DNA of 12,605 nucleotides from DASWJZ01 sp964440525 (GTDB taxonomy: Bacteria; Pseudomonadota; Alphaproteobacteria; Rhizobiales; Afifellaceae). This document shows positions 1 through 5,837 of this stretch, piece by piece. Below the pieces are notes generated by a model. That model saw only the letters and a program-made list of their open reading frames with translations. It was not told the DNA's origin and made no database searches. The number at the start of each line of letters is the position of its first letter. Position 1 is the first letter of the stretch. A program made the position numbers and the translations under genes. The stretch is taken from assembly GCA_964440525.1 (NCBI GenBank), contig CAYTTC010000095.1, forward strand, positions 1-12,605, in the 5' to 3' direction.

Positions 1-473
1 GCCCGTCGGCGAAGTTTCCGACGCTCGAGATGCGCATCACCGACGTCGCGACCCGGCTCGACGACGGCGTCGCCATCGCCGCCGCCTTTCAGGCAATTGT
101 CGCGATGCTGATCGGGCTGAAGCGCCGCAACCAGCGTTGGCGGCAATATTTGCCGGCGCTCATCGCGGAGAACCGCTGGCTTGCGCAGCGACATGGCGTC
201 GACGGCGAGCTGATTGATTTCGGTCGTGGCGAGGCAGTGCCGTTCAAGGATCTGGTCGAGGAGATGATTGGACTCGTTGCCGAGGAGGCGGAGACGCTCG
301 GCTGCCTCGCGGAAATCGAGCGGTTGCGCAGCATCGTCAGCGAGGGAACGAGCGCCGATCGCCAAATTGCCGTCTTCGAACGCGCATTAGCGGAGGGCCG
401 GAACGAGGATGCCGCCCTCAGCGCCGTCGTCGATCACCTCGTTGCCGAGACGCTCGAAGGATGTCAGGCGTAG
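1..473 (+). CDS. Carboxylate-amine ligase, YbdK/GCS2 family (5' truncated by window edge)
   Basis: Only the C-terminal ~156 residues are visible. The frame enters from the left edge (first full codon at 3) and ends at TAG 471-473. The ATG at 30 lies inside the conserved segment SAKFPTLEMRITD, so it is not the start. This segment, followed by RLDDGVAIAA and then ENRW and DFGRGE, is characteristic of the C-terminal half of the YbdK branch of the glutamate-cysteine ligase 2 (GCS2) family. Such proteins form an amide bond between a carboxylate and an amine using ATP; the E. coli member has weak gamma-glutamylcysteine ligase activity, and the natural substrate is usually unknown. The ATP-binding N-terminal part lies outside the window. 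The gene converges on gor, a glutathione enzyme, which is suggestive but not proof of a thiol role. The stop codon is the TAG of the GTAG that opens the adjacent repeat, so the last residues (GCQA) may have been altered by that insertion. Confidence 0.88.
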   Translation, partial: PSAKFPTLEMRITDVATRLDDGVAIAAAFQAIVAMLIGLKRRNQRWRQYLPALIAENRWLAQRHGVDGELIDFGRGEAVPFKDLVEEMIGLVAEEAETLGCLAEIERLRSIVSEGTSADRQIAVFERALAEGRNEDAALSAVVDHLVAETLEGCQA

Positions 474-613
474 CCCGGATGGAGCGGAGCGAAATCCGGG
501 AGCGATCGGTCCTGTATCTCGCGTCGAGGACACGGTTCCAAGCCGGCGCGGCGGTTTGCCGGGGGTGACTCGGACTAGGCGGCCCCGATTTCGCTCCGCT
601 CCATCCGGGCTAC
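470..613. repeat. REP/MITE-like inverted-repeat element, copy 1
   Basis: Two 31-nt arms, 470-500 and 583-613, are inverted repeats of each other with a single mismatch (position 586), separated by 82 nt. Each arm begins, from the outside, with GTAGCCCGGAT and contains GGAGCGGAGCGAAATCCGGG. The GTAG tetranucleotide at the outer end followed by a G/C-rich palindrome is the usual signature of bacterial REP sequences that are mobilised by RAYT transposases; no RAYT gene is in this window. The element sits exactly between the convergent ligase gene and gor. Transcripts from either side could fold the arms into a long hairpin, so it may act as a bidirectional terminator or 3'-end stabiliser. A 7-nt direct repeat, TCAGGCG (464-470 and 624-630), flanks it; this could be chance or a trace of insertion. 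Confidence 0.8.
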
Positions 614-623
614 GGTTGCTGTC

Positions 624-2063
624 TCAGGCGGTCATCAGCGGCGAAGAGAAGATGGTGGGCCGTGTCGCCGGATCGGGGGGAACCACCTCGCCGCCGCGGA
701 TGCGCTCGCTCGGGGCCGCGAAGGTGACCAGCTCCTCCGCCGCCGTCGGGTGAACTGCCATTGTGGCATCGAAGTCGGCTTTGGTGGCGCGCAGCTTGAG
801 GGGAATGGCGAGAAGCTGTGCCATTTCGCCGGCCCCCGGTCCGAGCACATGGGCGCCGAGCACGATGTCGGTATCGGCGTCGACCACGAGCTTCATCAAC
901 ATGCGGTCGGGGCGGCCGGTCAGCGTTCCCTTCAGGGCGCGGAAGGCGGTCCTGTAGATGTCGAGGTTCTGGTAGCGCTTGCGCGCCGAATCCTCGGCCA
1001 GCCCGACGGTACCGATCTCCGGCCGCGAGAAGACCGCGGTCGCGACCGTGTCGTAATCGGGCTTGGTCGGGCGGTTGTTGAACACCGTTTCGACGAAGCA
1101 CATCGCCTCGTGGATCGCGACGGGCGTGAGCTGGATGCGGTTCGTCACGTCGCCAATCGCATAGATGTGGCCAGCGCTCGTGCGGGAGTATTCGTCGACA
1201 ACGATGGCGCCGGTCTTGTCGAGTTCGATGCCGACCGTTTCGAGCCCGAGCCCCTCGACATTCGGCACGCGCCCGACGGCGAGCATGATCGCGTCAGCTT
1301 CTTCGACCGCACCACTCGACAGATGCGCGACCAGGCGACCGTCGGGCCGCTTCTCGATCTTCTCGAAGACCTCGCCGCAGAGGAGACGCACGCCCTTGTT
1401 TTCGGACTCCGCGTGAAACAGCCGGCGCAGGTCCATGTCGAACCGCGACAGCACCTCGCGACCGCGATAGACGATCGCCGTGTCGACGCCGAGGCCGGAG
1501 AAGATGCCGGCGAACTCGACTGCGATGTAGCCGCCGCCGCCGATCAGGATTTTCTCCGGCAGCCGTTCCAAATGGAAGGCTTCGTTGGAGGTGATGCAGA
1601 GTTCGTGGCCGTCAAGCGCTGCGTGCGGACTGGGCCGTGCGCCGGTCGCGATCAGGATGTGCCCGGCGGTCACGGTGCGGCCGGACCGCTCCAACCGGAT
1701 GCGATGCTCGCCCGCGAGGACGGCGCGCGTTTCGATAAGCTCAGCGCCAGCCTTGGCAAGGTTGGCCCGGTAAACGGTCTCCAGACGAGCGATCTCCTTG
1801 TCCTTGTTGGCAATGAGGGTCGGCCAGTCGAATTTTCCGGGCCCGACGCTCCAGCCGTAGGCGGCGCTGTCCTCGAATTCCTCGCGGAACTGCGAGGCAT
1901 AGACGAGCAGCTTCTTCGGCACGCAGCCGCGTATGACGCAGGTGCCGCCGACCCGGTCGGACTCGGCGATGGCGACGCGCGCGCCCAACATCGCGGCTCG
2001 CCGTGCCGCGCGAACGCCTGCCGAACCACCGCCGATGACGAAGAGATCGTAGTCGTAGGCCAT
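624..2063 (-). CDS. gor: Glutathione reductase (NADPH)
   Basis: Homodimeric cytosolic flavoenzyme that reduces glutathione disulfide with NADPH. Counting from the ATG at 2063, the protein has 479 residues. The FAD-binding GGGSAG motif is at 11-16, the redox-active disulfide is C42-x4-C47 (GGTCVIRGC), and a second Rossmann motif GGGGYIAVEFAG binds NADPH. It is followed by YRGREVLSRFD, whose arginines fit NADPH preference. The FAD motif YAIGDV is present, and the interface motif HPTAAEE supplies catalytic H438 with E443. A start 18 codons upstream is possible, but its leader would overlap the DUF2059 gene and is not family-like; MAYDYDLFVIGGG is the normal N-terminus. The gene starts 4 nt after the DUF2059 stop, so it is translated from the rpiA operon. 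After the usual end of the family a tail of about 18 residues rich in proline and threonine follows (462-479). Confidence 0.96.
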   Translation of the reverse strand: MAYDYDLFVIGGGSAGVRAARRAAMLGARVAIAESDRVGGTCVIRGCVPKKLLVYASQFREEFEDSAAYGWSVGPGKFDWPTLIANKDKEIARLETVYRANLAKAGAELIETRAVLAGEHRIRLERSGRTVTAGHILIATGARPSPHAALDGHELCITSNEAFHLERLPEKILIGGGGYIAVEFAGIFSGLGVDTAIVYRGREVLSRFDMDLRRLFHAESENKGVRLLCGEVFEKIEKRPDGRLVAHLSSGAVEEADAIMLAVGRVPNVEGLGLETVGIELDKTGAIVVDEYSRTSAGHIYAIGDVTNRIQLTPVAIHEAMCFVETVFNNRPTKPDYDTVATAVFSRPEIGTVGLAEDSARKRYQNLDIYRTAFRALKGTLTGRPDRMLMKLVVDADTDIVLGAHVLGPGAGEMAQLLAIPLKLRATKADFDATMAVHPTAAEELVTFAAPSERIRGGEVVPPDPATRPTIFSSPLMTA

Positions 2064-2067
2064 CGGA

Positions 2068-2673
2068 CTATTGCTGCGGCGCAGCCTCCGGCGCGTTCGG
2101 AGGGCCGGCAATGTCACTCTGCAGCGCGTCCTGCTCGGCGGCCATGGCCGCGCGGAGCTCGTCCTGGACCTTCTGGTTCAGCTCGGCGCTGACGGACTTT
2201 CCCCATTCCTGCGCCGCAGACGTCTGCACGGCCAGAATCTGCGGCAGCGCGACGGAGAACTTCTTGCCGGTGTCGGAACTGAAGAAATCGATCAGCTCCT
2301 GCATCTCCTCGTCGGAGAATCCGGATGCCCATATGCGGGCGAAATAACGGTTGAGCTCGGGGCGCCGGCTCACCAATTGCACGGCAATTCGGTCGACGAC
2401 AGCGATGATGCCGAGCTGCATCTGCGGATTGGCGCGGATGAACGAGTTCTTCGCCCGCTCGGCGATGGTGGGAAGTACCTCGTCAAAAATGCGGGTCGTG
2501 CCACTCAGTTCGACAAGCTTCATCGCCAGCGCCATTCTCTCGGGAGGTAGCTCTGTTTCCAAGACCCTCTGGAGGGCCGAGTTGTCTGCCGCAGGCGCAT
2601 CCTGCGAATAGGCCGGCGCGGCGCCCAGAATCGCCGCCAGAGCGATCAGGAAAGCAGCAAGCGAAGCTTTCAT
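2068..2673 (-). CDS. DUF2059 domain protein with signal peptide
   Basis: A 201-residue protein of unknown biochemical function. Residues 1-23 form a classic signal peptide (MKASLAAF..., hydrophobic core, then APAYSQ with cleavage probably after AYS), so the protein should be periplasmic. The rest is mainly helical and fits the DUF2059 family, with the core segment GFSDEEMQELIDFFSSDTGKKF at about residues 117-138 typical of it. The C-terminus is Ala/Pro/Gln-rich (NAPEAAPQQ). A strong GGAGG ribosome-binding site (2679-2683) lies 5 nt before the ATG at 2673. It sits between rpiA (52 nt upstream) and gor (4 nt downstream), an order I recall from other Rhizobiales. The sequence gives no enzymatic motif, so any redox or envelope-stress role is inference from position alone. 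Confidence 0.85.
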   Translation of the reverse strand: MKASLAAFLIALAAILGAAPAYSQDAPAADNSALQRVLETELPPERMALAMKLVELSGTTRIFDEVLPTIAERAKNSFIRANPQMQLGIIAVVDRIAVQLVSRRPELNRYFARIWASGFSDEEMQELIDFFSSDTGKKFSVALPQILAVQTSAAQEWGKSVSAELNQKVQDELRAAMAAEQDALQSDIAGPPNAPEAAPQQ

Positions 2674-2687
2674 TTCAACCTCCGTCG

Positions 2688-2705
2688 GACGGCTTCGGCG
2701 CCGTC
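2688..2705 (-). promoter_or_regulatory. Small intercistronic hairpin before the DUF2059 gene
   Basis: On the minus strand GACGGC pairs with GCCGTC around a 6-nt loop (6-bp perfect stem). It lies between the rpiA stop and the DUF2059 ribosome-binding site, whose GGAGG begins 5 nt beyond the stem. No U-tract follows, so it does not look like a terminator. It might be an mRNA processing or stability element that sets different expression for rpiA and the two genes below it. Such a short stem could also occur by chance in G+C-rich DNA. Confidence 0.35.
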
Positions 2706-2725
2706 ACATTCCACGTCGATGACTA

Positions 2726-3415
2726 TCATGCCTTGAGCTCGGCGACCCCCTCGGGCGAAGCGACGAGGGCAAGGTCGGCGAAGCCGAGGAAAAGCCCGTG
2801 CTCCACGATGCCGGGGATGCCGGCAAGCCGGCTTGCCAGGGCTTCTGGGTCGGGAATGCGGCCAAAAGATGCGTCGAGCACGCGGTTGCCGCTATCCGTA
2901 ACGAAAGGCACGCCGCCGTTTTTTCTGAGAGCGATGGCGACGTGCAGACCCAGTTCGCTCGCCGCCCGTTCGATGGCGCGGGTCGTCGCTGCCAGCCCGA
3001 AGGCGACCACCTCGATAGGCAGCGGAAAGGCGCCAAGCTCGGCGACACGCTTGCCGGCATCGGCGATCACGATCATGCGCCGTGACGCATTGGCGACGAT
3101 TTTTTCGCGAAGCAGCGCCCCGCCACCGCCCTTGATCAGCGCCAGCGACGGGCCAATCTCATCGGCGCCGTCGACATCGAGGTCGAGCTCCGGCGTTTCA
3201 TCGAGCGTGGTGAGCGGCACGCCGGCCCTCCTGGCAAGCTTTTCGGTCGCATCCGAGGTCGCGACGCCGACGACGCGCAGCCCACTGGCGACGCGCTCCC
3301 CGAGGAGACGCACGAAATGCGCCGCCGTCGACCCACTGCCGAGGCCGAGCCGCATTCCATCCTCCACGAAAGCGAGCGCAGCCTCGGCGGCGCGGCGCTT
3401 CAAGGTGTCCGACAT
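2726..3415 (-). CDS. rpiA: Ribose-5-phosphate isomerase A
   Basis: Interconverts ribose 5-phosphate and ribulose 5-phosphate in the non-oxidative pentose phosphate pathway. The protein has 229 residues from the ATG at 3415, close to the 219 of E. coli RpiA. The substrate loop GLGSGSTAAHF is at 24-34. The catalytic region DVDGADEI contains D82 and D85, and KGGGGALLREKI contains K95 and E104; these match E. coli D81, D84, K94 and E103 with a one-residue shift. The frame stays open upstream as far as 3985, but that part lies opposite gph and is not family-like; MSDTLKRRAAEAAL is the expected N-terminus. It is the first gene of the rpiA/DUF2059/gor operon and is transcribed divergently from gph, with 117 nt between the start codons. 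Confidence 0.96.
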   Translation of the reverse strand: MSDTLKRRAAEAALAFVEDGMRLGLGSGSTAAHFVRLLGERVASGLRVVGVATSDATEKLARRAGVPLTTLDETPELDLDVDGADEIGPSLALIKGGGGALLREKIVANASRRMIVIADAGKRVAELGAFPLPIEVVAFGLAATTRAIERAASELGLHVAIALRKNGGVPFVTDSGNRVLDASFGRIPDPEALASRLAGIPGIVEHGLFLGFADLALVASPEGVAELKA

Positions 3416-3532
3416 TCCCGCCCGCACCGGTTTCCGGTTGTCCGGCCGCGCCTTAGCATGGGCTATTCGGACGACCAAGGGGCGGCGCGCCCGCGTCTTG
3501 CCAAGGCGGCTGGGGCGGGCTAGTCGCGGCTG
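3416..3532. promoter_or_regulatory. Divergent rpiA/gph intergenic region
   Basis: These 117 nt must hold the promoters of both rpiA (minus) and gph (plus). I could not assign a convincing -35/-10 pair in either direction. A small inverted repeat, ACCGG-TTT-CCGGT, lies at 3426-3438 in the rpiA leader. Ribosome-binding sites are weak on both sides: GCGGGCGGGA directly before rpiA, and a G-rich stretch near 3512-3519 before gph. Confidence 0.45.
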
Positions 3533-4246
3533 ATGGCCCCTCCCCTCCTTGTCTTCGATCTCGACGGGACGCTTGCCGACAGCGCGCCGGACCTTCTGGC
3601 GACGCTCGACGTCGTCCTGCCGCGCCACGGCTTCACGGTCGCAGCGGATGCGGGCTTGCGCAACGGCATCGGCCATGGCGCGCGCTATCTGATCGAATAT
3701 GCGCTCAAGCGCCAGCGGATCGCTGTCGACACACCGACCCTCGACGCGATCCATCGCGATTTTCTCCTTCACTACGAGGCCAATATCTGCGTCGGAACGC
3801 GGCTCTATCCGGGCGCCGTCGCGCTCCTCGAGCGCTTCGCCGCCGCCGGCTGGTCGTTTGCCGCCTGCACCAACAAGTCGGAGAAGATGTCGCGCCTTCT
3901 CCTTCGGGAGCTCGGCATCGCCGAGCGGTTCGCCGCGATCTGCGGCGGCGACAGCTTTTCCCGCAAGAAACCCGATCCGGCGCACCTCCTTGAAACGATC
4001 GCCGCCGCGTCGGGGTCGCGTGAGACCACCGTCATGGTGGGCGACTCGCAGACCGACCTCGACACGGCGCGAGCGGCGGGCGTGCCGTTCGTCGGCGTGA
4101 CCTTTGGGTATACGCCAGTGCCGATGGCGACGCTTGGACCGGACCTACTTATCGAAAGCTTCCACGCGCTTGTGCCCGAGCTTGCTGCGGGGCTCTTCGC
4201 CGGTGCGACTGCGCATAAGGCGGCGCACGCCACCGCCATGCCTTGA
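3533..4246 (+). CDS. gph: Phosphoglycolate phosphatase, HAD superfamily
   Basis: Dephosphorylates 2-phosphoglycolate to glycolate. The compound arises from repair of oxidised DNA ends and, in CO2-fixing species, from Rubisco oxygenation. The 237-residue protein shows all four HAD motifs: motif I FDLDGTLADSAPD with nucleophile D9 and acid/base D11; motif II threonine T113 in CTNKSEKM; motif III lysine K145/K146 in RKKPDP; motif IV GDSQTDLDTA with D171 and D175. The helical cap lies roughly between residues 16 and 85. Length and the DSAPDL and GYTP segments fit Gph rather than the beta-phosphoglucomutase branch, though HAD substrate calls from sequence carry some doubt. It is divergent from rpiA. 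Its TGA stop (4244-4246) lies within the -35 box of the tRNA-Val promoter. Confidence 0.9.
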   Translation: MAPPLLVFDLDGTLADSAPDLLATLDVVLPRHGFTVAADAGLRNGIGHGARYLIEYALKRQRIAVDTPTLDAIHRDFLLHYEANICVGTRLYPGAVALLERFAAAGWSFAACTNKSEKMSRLLLRELGIAERFAAICGGDSFSRKKPDPAHLLETIAAASGSRETTVMVGDSQTDLDTARAAGVPFVGVTFGYTPVPMATLGPDLLIESFHALVPELAAGLFAGATAHKAAHATAMP

Positions 4247-4271
4247 TTTCAACGACTGCGGAATCTATAGA
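4243..4271 (+). promoter_or_regulatory. Housekeeping sigma-70-type promoter for tRNA-Val
   Basis: TTGATT at 4243-4248 and TATAGA at 4266-4271 are separated by exactly 17 nt. This is a near-consensus pair, strikingly A+T-rich for the surroundings. Transcription would start about 4278, a few bases before the mature tRNA 5' end at 4284. The -35 hexamer includes the gph stop codon. Confidence 0.75.
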
Positions 4272-4283
4272 CCGGCGGCTTTC

Positions 4284-4358
4284 GGGCGCGTAGCTCAGCG
4301 GGAGAGCACTCCCTTCACACGGGAGGGGTCACAGGTTCAATCCCTGTCGCGCCCACCA
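4284..4358 (+). tRNA. tRNA-Val, anticodon CAC
   Basis: A complete cloverleaf can be drawn. The acceptor stem GGGCGCG (4284-4290) pairs with CGCGCCC (4348-4354). The D stem is GCTC/GAGC. The anticodon stem CTCCC/GGGAG encloses the loop TTCACAC, giving anticodon CAC, which reads the valine codon GTG. The T stem ACAGG/CCTGT encloses TTCAATC. The discriminator base A is at 4355, and CCA is encoded at 4356-4358. There are no mismatches in any stem. A near-consensus promoter lies directly upstream. The gene runs tail-to-tail into glgA with only 3 nt between CCA and the glgA stop, and no clear terminator is visible on the plus strand. tRNA 3' ends often serve as integration sites, but no integrase or second copy of this end is seen here. 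Confidence 0.97.
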
Positions 4359-4361
4359 TCC

Positions 4362-5837
4362 TTAGCGCTTCGTCGCCCTGCCCCGAACCAGCTCGCGATA
4401 GAGCAGCGCATATTTTTCGGCCGGGCGATCCCAGCCGACGTCCATCGCCATGCCGTTCGCCTGCATCCGGCGCCACGCCTTCGGTTCCCGCCAGGCCGCC
4501 GCGGCACGGCCGAGCGCGTGCTCCAGCGCTTCGCGGGTCACCGGCGAGAATTGAAAGCCGGTGGCGACGCCGGCGGAAAGCGCCATCTCGTTCGCGTCGA
4601 TCACCGTGTCGTTGAGGCCGCCGACGCGGGACACGACCGGCACTGCGCCGTAGCGAAGCGCGCAGAGCTGAGTGAGCCCGCAGGGCTCGAAGCGCGACGG
4701 CACCAAGAGCGCGTCGGCGCCGCCCTGCACAAGATGCGCCAGCGCCTCGTCGTAGCCGATGAACACGCCGACGCGTCCGGGCGACGCCTTGGCGGCGGCG
4801 CGGAATGCCTGCTCCATGGTGGGATCGCCGGAGCCAACGACCACGAGGTCCCCGACGAGTGCGAGGAGCCGCGACAACGCGGCGAGCAGAAGGTCGAGCC
4901 CCTTTTGCTCGGACAGGCGGCTAATCACGCCGAAGAGCATGGAATTTTCGGGCGTGCCGATGCCGAAGCGCTGCTTCAGCGCCAGCTTGTTCTGACGCCG
5001 CCGGCCAAGCCGCGCGGCGGTGAAGGTCGCGGCGAGATGCGGGTCCGATGCCGGATTCCAGACCGCGTCGTCGATGCCGTTCAGAATACCGGAGACGACG
5101 GCAGAGCGGAGGCGAAGCAGGCCATCGAGCGCCATCCCGCCCTCCGGCGTGCGTATTTCCGCGGCATACGTCGGGGAGACGGTGGTGATCCGGTCGGCGA
5201 ACCGCAGCCCGGCCTTCAGGAATCCAATGCCGCCGAAATACTCCACCCCCTCGAGAGAGAGCGCCTGAGGGGGAAGCAGAAGACTGCGCAGGAGAGCTGC
5301 GGGAAAATGGCCCTGAAACGCGAGGTTGTGCACCGTCATCACGGTCGCGGGGCGCGCGCCCGCGTCGTAGTGGAGATAGGCCGGCGCAAGCCCTGCCTGC
5401 CAGTCGTGCGCATGGATGATTTGTGGGCGGTAGCGCTTCAGAAGACCCGTGCCGATGTCGGCGGCGACTCGGGCGAGCGCCGCGAAACGCTGCGCATTGT
5501 CCGGCCAGTCGCGGCCGTTCCGGTCGACATAGGGATTGCCCGCCCGTCGGTAGAGATGCGGCGCGTCGAGCACCAGCAGGTCAAGGTCGGCCGCCTCGGC
5601 GGCGAGCAGGCGCGCCGGTCCTCCGAAGAGGTCGGAGAAAAGGTGCACCGCGTCACCTCGCTCGAGCTTTTCCAGAACCACTGGGTAGCCAGGCACGAGC
5701 GTGCGCATGGCGACGCCCTTCTCGGCGAGCGCGGCGGGAAGCGCGCCTGTGACATCGGCGAGGCCGCCGGTCTTGACGAGCGGGTAGATTTCCGAGGCAA
5801 CGGAGAGGACCTGCAGGCGGCTCGACGGGCGCCTCAA
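4362..5837 (-). CDS. glgA: Glycogen synthase (ADP-glucose), GT5 family
   Basis: Transfers glucose from ADP-glucose to the non-reducing end of an alpha-1,4-glucan. The protein has 491 residues if it starts at the TTG at 5837; E. coli GlgA has 477. The nucleotide-sugar loop KTGGLADV carries K22. HDWQAG (H144 on) and the region GGIGFLKAG are typical of GT5. SRLSEQKGLD carries R307 and K312, and RFEPCGLTQL carries E384. No ATG or GTG stands near the conserved start LQVLSVASEIYP. The TTG overlaps the glgC stop as TTGA, which suits coupled translation. A CTG at 5814-5816, directly before QVLSV, is an alternative. It forms an operon with glgC. No branching enzyme, debranching enzyme or phosphorylase gene is in the window. 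Confidence 0.93.
   Translation of the reverse strand: MRRPSSRLQVLSVASEIYPLVKTGGLADVTGALPAALAEKGVAMRTLVPGYPVVLEKLERGDAVHLFSDLFGGPARLLAAEAADLDLLVLDAPHLYRRAGNPYVDRNGRDWPDNAQRFAALARVAADIGTGLLKRYRPQIIHAHDWQAGLAPAYLHYDAGARPATVMTVHNLAFQGHFPAALLRSLLLPPQALSLEGVEYFGGIGFLKAGLRFADRITTVSPTYAAEIRTPEGGMALDGLLRLRSAVVSGILNGIDDAVWNPASDPHLAATFTAARLGRRRQNKLALKQRFGIGTPENSMLFGVISRLSEQKGLDLLLAALSRLLALVGDLVVVGSGDPTMEQAFRAAAKASPGRVGVFIGYDEALAHLVQGGADALLVPSRFEPCGLTQLCALRYGAVPVVSRVGGLNDTVIDANEMALSAGVATGFQFSPVTREALEHALGRAAAAWREPKAWRRMQANGMAMDVGWDRPAEKYALLYRELVRGRATKR

Noticed and set aside
750..2192. 480-codon open frame on the + strand opposite gor
   Set aside because: It is antisense to a clear glutathione reductase; its residues (rich in Arg, Asp, Gly) show no domain, and long antisense frames are expected in DNA of this G+C content.
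3416..3985. N-terminal extension of RpiA opposite gph
   Set aside because: It overlaps gph on the other strand and has no similarity to RpiA; the family N-terminus begins at 3415.
4284..4358. Genomic-island attachment site at the tRNA 3' end
   Set aside because: No integrase and no second copy of the tRNA 3' end are in the window; the neighbours are housekeeping genes.
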